NCBI GenBank assembly: GCA_900467185.1
Contig: UBPA01000021.1
Coordinates: 124,001 to 188,000 of the forward strand
Origin: Hyphomicrobiales bacterium
GTDB lineage: Bacteria > Pseudomonadota > Alphaproteobacteria > Rhizobiales > Rhizobiaceae
Reading direction: 5' to 3'
Length of the DNA: 64,000 bases
How positions within the stretch are numbered: the stretch's first letter is position 1; the number at the start of each line of letters is the position of its first letter. The notes under the pieces are model-generated. The model ran no database searches, was not told where the DNA came from, and saw nothing but the letters and a program-made list of their open reading frames with translations. This document shows positions 18,150-27,200 of this stretch, in pieces. The translations under genes were made by a program, and so were the position numbers.

Positions 18150-18430
18150 TTTGCCTCAGACCAAATCACCAGTCGGAGCGATGCAATCAGAATTTGGCAG
18201 CCACGGGAATCCTCAAAACGATTCCCCGTTCAACGGATACGCTCTGATCTTGGGTGGCCGCAGGTATTGTCGCGATCGGGGTATCGCTTCCCTGATGCGA
18301 GACGTCAATTAGTCATGACGTCCTCAAATGATGATTTTGTTCCTACCAGCGTCCTCTTCCCCGTCCAGAGCCCTTCAACTCGGGACTCGCGCGGTCAGGA
18401 CCGCAACCGCGCGTTTCGTTTCCCCGGTCG
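18150..18430. other. Spacer between IS630 remnant and SDR gene, nothing recognised
   Basis: 281 bp downstream of a minus-strand SDR gene. No supported frame, no transposase motif and no clear terminator seen. Confidence 0.4.
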
Positions 18431-19276
18431 TCAGCTGTGTTTCGCGCTGACGTTGTCGCTTTCCTCGGGCGCACCGCGGGCCTTGCTGATCAGGCGTGCC
18501 TTTACCGCGTCAGGCAACAGTCCCTGAGCCATTTGCAGCAGCTTGTTGTTGGCTCCGACGATGCTTTGTGCAGCGTTATCCTCCAAAGCATCCACGGCAG
18601 CTTTCGCCACGTCCTCGGGCTGGTCAATGCCAACGGCATCAAGAAGCCCGCGACGCTCACCGTGCCCGTCACCGTCGAGATTGGTTTGCGTGACACCAGG
18701 CACGATGCAGGCCACCCGCACGCCCGTGTCGTGATTCTCCTCCCGAACCGCTTGCGACCACGACAGCATGAACGCTTTGCTGGCAGCGTACATGGCGGTG
18801 AAGGGAACGGGATTGTAGCAGGCCGTAGAGCAGACGTTGAGGATTCCACCGTATCCACGCTCAACCATAGGAGGAAGGAAACGCAACGAAAGGTCGATAA
18901 CCGCTCGGACCATCAGGTCAACGGTCAGGAGCGAAATGTCGTTCTCCTTGTTCATGGCGAACTTTTGCTTGCGGGCGATTCCTGCGTCGTTGACGAGGAT
19001 GTCGACCTGCCAGCCCCAGGACTCGATCTGTCGCTGAACCTCGGCAGGAGAATCGTGCTTCGACAGGTCGATGCTGAGTGTGCGCACGTCAACGCTGTCG
19101 CTCGATTGGCGCATCTCGAAGGCGGCGTGTTCCAGCTTCTCCGCGTCCTGCGCAACAATAACGATTTGCCTGACGCCGCGCGCAATGAGTTCGGTGGCGA
19201 TAGCACGGCCAATGCCCGAGCTGCCGCCGGTAACGAGGGCTGTCGACTGGGCGTAGCTGATGTCCTTGAGATCCAT
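18431..19276 (-). CDS. Short-chain dehydrogenase/reductase
   Basis: 281-residue NAD(P)-dependent SDR. Cofactor loop TGGSSGIG near 17-24, structural motif as N-D-A-G (usually N-N-A-G or N-A-G), and catalytic residues in CSTACYNPVPFTAMYAASKAF, giving the Ser and Y-x-x-x-K. The C-terminal extension after residue 240 is charged and low-complexity. It is divergent from a TetR gene 260 bp away that is the obvious candidate regulator. Substrate unknown. Confidence 0.88.
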   Translation of the reverse strand: MDLKDISYAQSTALVTGGSSGIGRAIATELIARGVRQIVIVAQDAEKLEHAAFEMRQSSDSVDVRTLSIDLSKHDSPAEVQRQIESWGWQVDILVNDAGIARKQKFAMNKENDISLLTVDLMVRAVIDLSLRFLPPMVERGYGGILNVCSTACYNPVPFTAMYAASKAFMLSWSQAVREENHDTGVRVACIVPGVTQTNLDGDGHGERRGLLDAVGIDQPEDVAKAAVDALEDNAAQSIVGANNKLLQMAQGLLPDAVKARLISKARGAPEESDNVSAKHS

Positions 19277-19336
19277 GATGCCTTCTCCTGTTTCAGATCG
19301 ACGACCGCGGCCTCACTGTTAGGCATGAGGCCGCGA

Positions 19337-19358
19337 GGAGGCGTTCGGAACCGCCTCC
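19337..19358. repeat. Hairpin GGAGGCG(8)CGCCTCC in a divergent intergenic region
   Basis: Perfect 7-bp arms with an 8-base loop between the divergent SDR and TetR genes. In the SDR leader it could be an operator or an mRNA structure. Confidence 0.4.
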
Positions 19359-19537
19359 GGTTTCGTCGGGAATAAATGAGCTAATGTAGGCTCCGCGGTG
19401 GAGCTTAAATCAGGACATAGAGACGGTTACGAATTCTTCAATCCATAATTTTTAACGTGATGGAAATCGTAACTTTCCGCTGATGTCGTCTTTGGAATGC
19501 TTGTCGAGTGAGCGTTGGCGCTGTACCTGGTTACTCG

Positions 19538-20164
19538 ATGTCTTCTCCGCCCCTCCCAGGCCAGCGTGGCCCCGCCGACCACACCATGCACTCGCGCATT
19601 ATAGCCGTCGCTCACGCCCGGTTCCGCTCGCACGGCTTCGCGGCGACAAGCGTGTCTGACATCGCGGCCGACCTCGATGTCGCGCCGACCTACCTCTACA
19701 AGTTTTTCCGATCCAAGACCGCCATTGGAGAGGCGGTGTCCGCGAGCCTCCTCGAGGGCATCCAGGGCGCGGTGGAGCGGATTGTGGTGTCTGACATTGA
19801 CGCCCGCGACAAAATACTAGGCCTCTTTGCGACCACGCTCCGCGAAAGCGTTGACATGTTCTTCGCTGACCGCAAGCTGCATGACCTTGTGTCACGATGC
19901 CTGGAAGAGGACTGGGCCGCCGTGCCCCGACACAAGGCGCGGATGCGGGTCCTCATTCGAGAGATCATCGTGGGTGGTATGGCTGACGGCACATTCGATG
20001 CAGGGCTCGATGTGGAAGAGGCCACGGAAGCCGTGTTCTGGGCACTCTACCCGTTCTCACATCCTAGCATCCTTGAGCAGACCATCGACGACGACCTTGT
20101 GACCCGTGCTGTCGTCATTGCCCGTTTTTGCCTCCGCGCGCTTGGCGCGAAGGTTATGGAGTGA
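19538..20164 (+). CDS. TetR/AcrR family regulator
   Basis: About 208 residues. The HTH is clear: RIIAVAHARFRSHGFAATSVSDIAADLDVAPTYLYKFFRSK, with the usual Y-L-Y-K-F-F end. The remainder is helical. Alternative starts are a GTG at 19508 and an ATG at 19586; 19538 gives a normal TetR N-terminus. Divergent from the SDR gene, which it probably represses. Confidence 0.87.
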   Translation: MSSPPLPGQRGPADHTMHSRIIAVAHARFRSHGFAATSVSDIAADLDVAPTYLYKFFRSKTAIGEAVSASLLEGIQGAVERIVVSDIDARDKILGLFATTLRESVDMFFADRKLHDLVSRCLEEDWAAVPRHKARMRVLIREIIVGGMADGTFDAGLDVEEATEAVFWALYPFSHPSILEQTIDDDLVTRAVVIARFCLRALGAKVME

Positions 20165-20717
20165 CCTAATCATCATTGATCGCTGGTATCGGGTTCTGAC
20201 CTGCGACTGCTCCTTTGTTTAAGGCACCAATGGCTTGAGATCGCCCACGAACTCACGCAAACTCATAGCGTGACGATCGCTCTCGGAAGCAGACTGTGCC
20301 GAAGGCGCGCAGCTCTGGCAATAGCGAAGGAAAGCTGATGCTTCGGGCCGTAGACGCTTGCACAGCTCTACTCTCACCTATCAACCTGGCATTCAGGACA
20401 TGCCGTGTTTCACTGGCTTTTTAGGAATACCTCAATAACAGTGAATCTGCCGCACCTCGCTCAACATTGTCTCGATAAAGTGAGACGCAGTAGCTCCATC
20501 AAGTCAGCTTGAGCGAAGCGAAGTGTCGGTTGTAGAGCGCCACACCTTGCTAGGATCTGAACCGGCAACCCTCCGTCTGTAGGAGATTTCTTGATAGATG
20601 CCACATTGTTGGTATCCACGCAGGACTAAGCCGGTTATGCGCATAATTTCCATTCAGAATTGAGCCATGTGACCTTCCCCCAACGCGGTGAGCGACGGGG
20701 GCAAGAGAGTGATCCAC
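20165..20717. other. Intergenic region without a recognised gene
   Basis: About 550 bp between the TetR gene and an IS21 fragment. Only short frames without domains. It may be decayed insertion-sequence DNA, but I find no transposase motif in it. Confidence 0.4.
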
Positions 20718-20909
20718 ATGGGACTTTTCAACATCATCCGTTGGATGAAACTGCGGGAGACGTCGTCGATCCGCGAGATCAGTCGGCATACCGGTTTGTC
20801 GCGCAACACGATTGCGAAGTATTGAAACGCTGACCCGATCCAGCCGACGTTCACGGTACCGGAGCGGCCGAGCAAGCTTGATCCTTTTGCCGACAAACTG
20901 GCAGCCTAG
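20718..20909 (+). mobile_element. IS21-family IstA N-terminal fragment
   Basis: 64 codons with one internal stop: MGLFNIIRWMKLRETSSIRE, then I-S-R-H-T-G-L-S-R-N-T-I-A-K-Y, stop, N-A-D-P-I-Q-P and PERPSKLDPFADKLAA. This is the N-terminal HTH of IstA. Everything after it is deleted and the neighbouring gene begins on the other strand. Confidence 0.8.
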
Positions 20910-20915
20910 ACTAGA

Positions 20916-21830
20916 TTAAAAACAGCGGTACTCGGTCGATAGTCTGTGGATATGATCCACACCGATGCCGCAACAACCGCCAATGATAGTGGCACCGGAC
21001 CCTGCCCAGCGCTTCGCCCAATTGCTGTAGGCCGCGGGATCGAGATCCTTGCGGATCGCGGTTATGATAGCGTTGGCGTCCTCGTCGTCCTGCTGGGACG
21101 GAAAGGCATTGGCGTAGACGCCCACTAGGAGATCGACATCGAGCGCGTCGAAGGCGGATCGCGCCGCTGAAATTGCCGCTTCCATGACCTCGGGCATGCT
21201 GCAGTTGAAGAGCATTGCTTCCGCGCCGACCGACGCCGCGAGTTCCGCCGCGGCCCGGACCGTTTCGTCGGAACGCAGCAAGGGCTCGGGCATTTCGGAG
21301 GTCGCGATATCGTCGCGCAGCGTGAAAGACAGCCAAAGCGGCTTGCCTGTTGCTTGCGTCGCCTCATGCGCGGCGCGCGCCTCGGCTAGACTGCTTAGCG
21401 TTTCCGCCAGCCAGAGATCGACGGACGGCGCCAAGCCCTCGACAAGAACGTCGAGATAGCGGCTGGCCCGCTCAGGATCGAAGCGATCCGGCTGGTAGGA
21501 GCCGAAGACGGGTGGCAGCGAGCCGGCAACCAGGATCTTCCGGTCGACCGACGCATCCGCAGCCTCGCGAGCGAGACGACCAGCCCGCGCTGCCAGCATC
21601 GCACCATCGGCTTCGAAACGGGCATCCCCGATATGGAAGGGGACCACGGCATAGCTGTTGGTGGTGATGACGTCGGCACCAGCGGCGATGTAGTTGTCAT
21701 GCACCGTCCGTACGAAGGCAGGCGCCTCCATCAGCGCCAGCGCCGACCATTCCGGCTGACGGAATGGTGCGCCGATGCGTTCGAGTTCGCGGCCCGTGCC
21801 GCCGTCGAGGATGAGCCCCTGTTTCGTCAT
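20916..21830 (-). CDS. Homocysteine S-methyltransferase family protein
   Basis: 304-residue TIM-barrel methyltransferase of the MmuM/BHMT family, which transfers a methyl group (for example from S-methylmethionine or betaine) to homocysteine to give methionine. It has the N-terminal LILDGGTGRELERIG, the zinc cysteine in LFNCSMPEVM and the C-terminal zinc pair in IIGGCCGIG. The ATG at 21830 has AAGGA upstream; an ATG at 21860 overlaps the ABC ATPase stop codon and has no ribosome site. Last gene of the peptide-type importer operon, so its methyl donor or acceptor may arrive through that importer. True substrate unknown. Confidence 0.88.
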   Translation of the reverse strand: MTKQGLILDGGTGRELERIGAPFRQPEWSALALMEAPAFVRTVHDNYIAAGADVITTNSYAVVPFHIGDARFEADGAMLAARAGRLAREAADASVDRKILVAGSLPPVFGSYQPDRFDPERASRYLDVLVEGLAPSVDLWLAETLSSLAEARAAHEATQATGKPLWLSFTLRDDIATSEMPEPLLRSDETVRAAAELAASVGAEAMLFNCSMPEVMEAAISAARSAFDALDVDLLVGVYANAFPSQQDDEDANAIITAIRKDLDPAAYSNWAKRWAGSGATIIGGCCGIGVDHIHRLSTEYRCF

Positions 21831-21859
21831 AGCATCGTTCCTTTCTTTCCGCCTCTGCA

Positions 21860-23470
21860 TTACCGCTCGAGTGTTCCGGGCCGGCCGCGTCCCGCCAAGG
21901 CGTCGTCTAGCCAGCCGGGGCGCATCTCCGGAACCGAAGCGATCAGCTTTTCCGTATAGGAATCGAATGGCGGTGCCAGCACCTCAGTTTTTCCGCCGCT
22001 GCGGACCACCTTGCCGCCGAGCATGACCACGACGCTGTCGGCGATGGATCGCACGATCGACAAATCATGCGTGATAAACAAATAGGAGGTGCCCGCCTCC
22101 TTTTGCAAGCGCATTAACAGGTCGAGGATGCCGTCGGCCACCAACGGATCGAGCGCCGAGGTGGGTTCGTCGCAGATGATCAGCCCAGGGTCGGCTGCCA
22201 GCGCCCGGGCGATGCAGATGCGTTGCTTCTGCCCGCCCGAAAGCTCGGCGGGATACCGGTCGGCCAGCGCGGACGGCAGCTCGATCTGGTCGAGCAACGT
22301 CGAGACGTGTGCCCGCAAAGCACTGCCCTTCAGCCCGAAATAGAAGGCGAGGGGCCGCGACAGGATTGCCTCGACTGTCTGACGTGGATTGAGCGCGAGA
22401 TCAGGGATCTGGTTGACGATCTGGATGTTGCGATGGGTCGGGGCGTCGCGCCGCGTAAGGGAGGGATCGAGACTCTTGCCCTCGAACTGCAGCGTGCCCG
22501 ACCGGGCGGGAAGAAGACCTGTGATCACGCGGGCTAGCGTCGATTTCCCGGATCCGGACTCGCCGACAACAGCCAGCGTTTCGCCACGCACGACATCGAA
22601 GCTGACATCGTTGAGGACATCGACGCCCTTCGCATATCCGGCCGTGATGCCCGACACCCGCAGGAGGACGTTGCCGCCACCCGCCGTCAGCAGTTTTTCG
22701 CTCCGGCGTAGCGACACGAGATGCTTGGTGTAGACTTCCACGGGCGCCGCGAAGATCCGCTCGACGGGGCCACGCTCAACCATGCGGCCATGGCGCAGCA
22801 CGAGGATCTCGTCGGCGACCTGCGCGACGACGGCCAGATCGTGCGAGATGTAGAGGGCGGCGGTGCCGGTCTTCACGATCGCATGCTTAATGGCCGCGAG
22901 GACGTCGATCTGCGTCGTCACGTCGAGCGCCGTCGTCGGCTCGTCGAAGACGATCAACTCCGGGCTGGAGCAAAGCGCCATGGCAGTCATGGCCCGTTGC
23001 AGCTGCCCGCCGGAGGCCTGGTGCGGATAGCGGTCGCCGAAATGCGCCGGGTCCGGCAGCCCGAGAAGCCCAAACAGCGATTTCGCCCGCGCCAAAGCCT
23101 CCGAGCGTCGCATGAGCTTGTGCCCGAGCGTTGCCTCGATCACCTGGTCGATCAGCCGATGCGCCGGATTGAAGGCGGCGGCGGCGGATTGTGCGACATA
23201 GGTGACCGAGGCACTTGTAAGATACCGGGCCTTCGCCGATGCCGGGGCGAGGATATCGCGTCCGTTCAGCTCGGCCCGGCCGCCCGTAATCCGCAGACCT
23301 TCGCGGGTATGGCCGAGCGAGGCGAGCCCAATGGTGGACTTTCCGGCACCGGACTCGCCGATCAGACCGAGCACGCGGCCCTTGTCGAGCGTGAACGAGA
23401 CCCGATCGACGATCGTCGTCGCCCCCGCCTTGATCTCGAGGTCCGTCACCTTCAACAGGACGTCACCCAT
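21860..23470 (-). CDS. ABC importer double ATPase (Dpp/Opp type)
   Basis: 536-residue fusion of two ATP-binding domains (DppD-DppF style). First half: Walker A GESGAGKST, signature SGGQLQRAMTAM, Walker B LIVFDEPTTALD. Second half: [24 protein letters not shown] and [12 protein letters not shown], then the oligopeptide-type C-terminal segment. Both sites look competent. It overlaps the upstream permease gene by 8 bp. It powers the binding protein and permeases encoded upstream. Confidence 0.93.
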   Translation of the reverse strand: MGDVLLKVTDLEIKAGATTIVDRVSFTLDKGRVLGLIGESGAGKSTIGLASLGHTREGLRITGGRAELNGRDILAPASAKARYLTSASVTYVAQSAAAAFNPAHRLIDQVIEATLGHKLMRRSEALARAKSLFGLLGLPDPAHFGDRYPHQASGGQLQRAMTAMALCSSPELIVFDEPTTALDVTTQIDVLAAIKHAIVKTGTAALYISHDLAVVAQVADEILVLRHGRMVERGPVERIFAAPVEVYTKHLVSLRRSEKLLTAGGGNVLLRVSGITAGYAKGVDVLNDVSFDVVRGETLAVVGESGSGKSTLARVITGLLPARSGTLQFEGKSLDPSLTRRDAPTHRNIQIVNQIPDLALNPRQTVEAILSRPLAFYFGLKGSALRAHVSTLLDQIELPSALADRYPAELSGGQKQRICIARALAADPGLIICDEPTSALDPLVADGILDLLMRLQKEAGTSYLFITHDLSIVRSIADSVVVMLGGKVVRSGGKTEVLAPPFDSYTEKLIASVPEMRPGWLDDALAGRGRPGTLER

Positions 23471-24293
23471 CGCGGCGGCCCCTCTTCAGGCTGGTGGTTT
23501 TCTGGAGCATCCAGTCAACCACGAGATTGATGCAGATCACCAGGATCGCGATGGCCGCGCCCGGAATAAGCGCGGCGAAGACGCCGAACAGCAGCCCATC
23601 CTTGTTCTCCTTCACGAGGCTGCCCCAGTCGGCGATGGGCGGCTGCACGCCGAGGCCGAGAAATGATAGGGTCGAGAGGAACAGGATTGAAAAGGCGAAG
23701 CGAAGGCCGAGTTCGGCAAGCAGCGGGGAAAGCGCATTCGGCAGGATTTCGCGCAGGATGACCCAGCGCCAGCTCTCGCCGCGCAACCGCGCTACCTCGA
23801 CATAATCCAGTACGACGAGATCGGCGGCAATGGCGCGGCTGACGCGGAAAACGCGCGTGGCTTCGAGGATCGCCATGACGAGCACCAGGACGATCATTGT
23901 CTTCGGCAGCACCGCAAGCACGACGAGGGCGAAGATCAGCGTCGGTATGGCCATAAGGAGATCGTTGAGGCGCGAGAGAAGCTGATCGACCCAACCGCGG
24001 CGAACAGCGGCATAGAATCCGAGGGATACGCCGAGGAGGAAGGCGAGCGCGGTCGCCAGGGCGGCGATGGCAAACGTCACCCGCGCGCCCCAGACGAGGC
24101 GGGAGAAAAGATCGCGGCCGATATTGTCAGTGCCGAGCAGGGCGTCGGCCGACGGCGGTTCCCAGACGCCACCGACGACCTCGGACACGGGATGCGGCGC
24201 CAGCCACGGCGCGAAGCCCGCGAGCAGGATAAAGGCCGCGGCCCCGAAAAAACCGATCACCGCCAGCGGCGTCAGGGGTGGCAGCCGGCTCAT
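23463..24293 (-). CDS. ABC importer permease (DppC-like)
   Basis: 276-residue inner-membrane protein with about six membrane segments. It carries the DppC-type N-terminal GTDNIGRDLFSRLVWGARVTF and the EAA loop ARLRGESWRWVILREILPNAL. Overlaps the DppB-like gene by 4 bp (ATGA) and the ATPase gene by 8 bp, so translation is coupled. Confidence 0.92.
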   Translation of the reverse strand: MSRLPPLTPLAVIGFFGAAAFILLAGFAPWLAPHPVSEVVGGVWEPPSADALLGTDNIGRDLFSRLVWGARVTFAIAALATALAFLLGVSLGFYAAVRRGWVDQLLSRLNDLLMAIPTLIFALVVLAVLPKTMIVLVLVMAILEATRVFRVSRAIAADLVVLDYVEVARLRGESWRWVILREILPNALSPLLAELGLRFAFSILFLSTLSFLGLGVQPPIADWGSLVKENKDGLLFGVFAALIPGAAIAILVICINLVVDWMLQKTTSLKRGRRDG

Positions 24294-25276
24294 CGCGGAT
24301 GCCTCAAGCGCGGATTGGCGATGACGGAGATCATGTCCGCGGCAATGTTGAGGAGAATGTAGATCGCCGCGAAAACGAGGCCTGTTGCCTGCACGACCGG
24401 CACGTCTCGCTTGGCCACGTGATCAACCAGATACTGGCCCATACCTGGATAGACGAAGATCACCTCGACCACGACGACACCGACGACGAGATAGGCGAGA
24501 TTGAGCGCGACAACATTGACGATGGGCGACACGGCATTGGGCAGCGCATGCTTCCAAACGATGCGCGACCGGGGCAGGCCTTTGAGCAGCGCCGTCTCGA
24601 TATAGGGCGACGTCATAACGTTGAGCAGCGCCACGCGCGTCATTCGCATCATGTGCCCCACAACGGCAAGAACCAATGTCAGACAGGGTAGAAGCATCAC
24701 GACGAAGCGTTGGCCGAGCGACATGCCCTCCGAGACCGTGGCGCTGCTCGGCAGCCACAAGTGCATGACGGAAAAATAGGCAATCAGCAGGTAGCCGGCG
24801 AAGAACTCCGGCAGCGAGATCGCACTCAGCGTTACGAGACCGATCGTCCGGTCGATCCAGCTTCCGGCGGTCAAAGCGCAGGCGATGCCAAGCGCGATCG
24901 ACAAGGGAATGGCGATCGCCGCGGCCATGGCGGCGAGTAGCAGCGTGTTCTTCAAGCGCGGTGCGATGCTTTTCGCGATATCCTGCCGGTTGCTGTAGCT
25001 GCGGCCAAAATCGCCGGTGACGGCACCTCCCAGCCATTTGACGTACCGAACCGCCGCCGGTTGCTCCAGGCCCAGTTCCTGCCGGATGCTTGCAACCGCC
25101 GCCGGCGTTGCCTGCTGGCCGAGCATGGCGGAGGCGACATCGCCCGGCAGGATCTGCGTGCCGGCGAAAATCACGAGCGACACCGCCCAGAGCAGCACGA
25201 GGCCGAGCGCAAGCCGCCGCGCAAGCATCGCCCAGAGGCTGAGCCCGCCGCCCTTCGGTGCCGCGAGCACAGACAT
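24290..25276 (-). CDS. ABC importer permease (DppB-like)
   Basis: About 328 residues with six predicted membrane segments, the Dpp/Opp-type N-terminal signature (ARRLALGLVLLWAVSLVIF) and the EAA loop ALLKGLPRSRIVWKHALPNAV. An upstream TTG at 25309 is in frame, but the ATG at 25276 follows a GAGG and is more likely. Part of the importer operon. Confidence 0.9.
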   Translation of the reverse strand: MSVLAAPKGGGLSLWAMLARRLALGLVLLWAVSLVIFAGTQILPGDVASAMLGQQATPAAVASIRQELGLEQPAAVRYVKWLGGAVTGDFGRSYSNRQDIAKSIAPRLKNTLLLAAMAAAIAIPLSIALGIACALTAGSWIDRTIGLVTLSAISLPEFFAGYLLIAYFSVMHLWLPSSATVSEGMSLGQRFVVMLLPCLTLVLAVVGHMMRMTRVALLNVMTSPYIETALLKGLPRSRIVWKHALPNAVSPIVNVVALNLAYLVVGVVVVEVIFVYPGMGQYLVDHVAKRDVPVVQATGLVFAAIYILLNIAADMISVIANPRLRHPR

Positions 25277-25447
25277 GACCTCGATTTCTGCTTCAATTCC
25301 ATCAGCCAAAGAAAGTATGCCTGTTTCCGTGTTGCAAGAATTGAAGCGCTGGCGCTACCGCGATCCGGCGCGCGACGCAACGGGCAAATCCTGCTTCGAC
25401 CAGAACTACCCGGATACAATCCGGGCGGTTCCGGTCGAAGCGCAAGA

Positions 25448-27031
25448 TCAGGTGTTCAGCCAGACGCGCTCGGCGATGCGGTAACCGCTGAGGTCGCCGC
25501 CGCCTGGCACGGCCACGTAACCACCGATCTTGTCGGAAGCCGCAGCAATGTTGTCGACGAAAAGGGGTATCAACTCGCCGCCCTCATCGACCAGTTTGAC
25601 CTGGAGATCGTGGTAGATCTGCCTACGCTTCGTTTCGTCCAGCTCCACGCGGGCGTCGGCCAGCAGCTTGTCGAAGGTTTCGTCCTTCCAAGCCGTCTCG
25701 TTCCAGGGTGCATCCGACTGCAGAATCAGCGACAGCATGGCGTCGGCCGTCGGCCGTACCGACCAGTTGGAGGCGACGAAGGGCTTCTTCAGCCAGACTT
25801 CGTCCCAATAGCCGTCGGAGGGTACGCGCTCGACGTCGATAGTGATCCCAGCCCTTGCCGCCGATGCCTGGAACAGCTGTGCCGCATCGACCGAACCGGG
25901 AAAGCCGTTGTCAGAGACGCTGAGCTGGATGCTACTGGGCGAACCGGCCCTCTTGAAGTGAAACGCCGCCTTGTCGGCATCATAGGAACGCTGGGGAATG
26001 TCCTTGGCGAAGAAGGGGTTCCACGACGCAATCGGGTTGTCGTTGCCGATGGCGCCGGTGCCGACCAGAAGGCTCCTCTGCAGCTCTTCGCGATCGATCG
26101 CATATTTAAGCGCCAGCCGCAGATCAACATTGTCGTAAGGCGCGGTATCCACCCGCATAGGGAAGCAGAACATCGTGTTTTCTTGCGAGCGCAGGATTTG
26201 CACGCCGGGGCGTGCGCTCAACCGGCTTAGGGCACGCGGCTCGACACGGTTGATGATGTGCACCTGCCCGCTGAGCAGCGCGGCCATGCGTGCGGTCGCA
26301 TCGCTCATGGCGATCGTCTCGACCGAATCGACATGGGCGCGATCCGGTGCCCAATAGTTCGGGTTGCGCTTCGTCAGCGCGCGGACGCCGGGCTGGAAGT
26401 CTTCGAGAATGAAAGCGCCGGTGCCGACACCCTTGTCGAAATCGCCGCCATCCGGACCGATTCCCATGTGATAATCCACGAGCGCTGCAGGGAAATCCGC
26501 ATTACCGGCGCTTAGCGTCACCGTCACCTCATGCGTATCGGTCGCCTTGATGTCGGTCACGGCTAAAAGCTGGCCCTTGCCGCCAGAATTGCTCTTCTCG
26601 CCGCGATGATGGTTGAGCGAGTAGACGACATCCTGCGCCACAAGCTCCTTGCCATTGTGGAACTGAATGCCCTTCTTCAGCTTGAACACCCAGGTGCTCG
26701 CATCGGCTGTCGCCGCCTCCCAGCTCTCGGCCAGGGCACCCGCCAGCTTGCCATCTGGTCCCAGCTCCAGCACCGTGTTGAAGAGCTGGAAACCGACGGT
26801 GTACATGTAGGCCTCCGTGTAGAAGGCAGGATCGATCCTGTCGGAACTTGAGGCCGTATCGAGACCGAGCACAAGGTGACCGCCCTTGACCGGCACAGGT
26901 TCTTGCGCGCGCACGGCCTCGGGAAGCAGCAACCCGCCAGCCGAAAGCGCTGCGGACAACAACCCGGTGTTTTGCAGGAGCTGGCGACGCGTGGGCTGCA
27001 GGAAGCTGGAAGGTGTCGTGTGGTCCGGCAT
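25448..27031 (-). CDS. ABC importer periplasmic binding protein (SBP family 5), Tat signal
   Basis: 527-residue peptide/nickel-type solute-binding protein. The N-terminus has a twin-arginine signal (T-R-R-Q-L-L-Q-N followed by a hydrophobic run and A-V-R-A-Q), so it is probably exported folded. The mature part has SBP_bac_5 landmarks such as LAESWEAATADASTWVFKLK, FHNGKELVAQDVVYS and the YAIDREELQRSLL helix. Family members bind peptides, opines or other amino-acid conjugates. With an M20 amidohydrolase next door, an N-acyl or amide-linked amino acid is a reasonable guess. Confidence 0.92.
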   Translation of the reverse strand: MPDHTTPSSFLQPTRRQLLQNTGLLSAALSAGGLLLPEAVRAQEPVPVKGGHLVLGLDTASSSDRIDPAFYTEAYMYTVGFQLFNTVLELGPDGKLAGALAESWEAATADASTWVFKLKKGIQFHNGKELVAQDVVYSLNHHRGEKSNSGGKGQLLAVTDIKATDTHEVTVTLSAGNADFPAALVDYHMGIGPDGGDFDKGVGTGAFILEDFQPGVRALTKRNPNYWAPDRAHVDSVETIAMSDATARMAALLSGQVHIINRVEPRALSRLSARPGVQILRSQENTMFCFPMRVDTAPYDNVDLRLALKYAIDREELQRSLLVGTGAIGNDNPIASWNPFFAKDIPQRSYDADKAAFHFKRAGSPSSIQLSVSDNGFPGSVDAAQLFQASAARAGITIDVERVPSDGYWDEVWLKKPFVASNWSVRPTADAMLSLILQSDAPWNETAWKDETFDKLLADARVELDETKRRQIYHDLQVKLVDEGGELIPLFVDNIAAASDKIGGYVAVPGGGDLSGYRIAERVWLNT

Positions 27032-27200
27032 CGAAGATCCGTTCTGGCAAAAGCGTTTGATGGTCGAGCACAGGAAACCGTGCGGCGTCTTATGGTGCTT
27101 AGAGGTTTCTGATGGTGCGATCCCGCAATATCGTTCTAAACTTACCCCTTAGAGGAAAAGAAATTGCAGATCCGCAGCCAATGCCGCGACGCAGACGGTT

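Noticed and set aside
25061-26230. 389-codon plus-strand frame
   Set aside because: Antisense across the DppB-like and solute-binding-protein genes; no plausible start or motifs.
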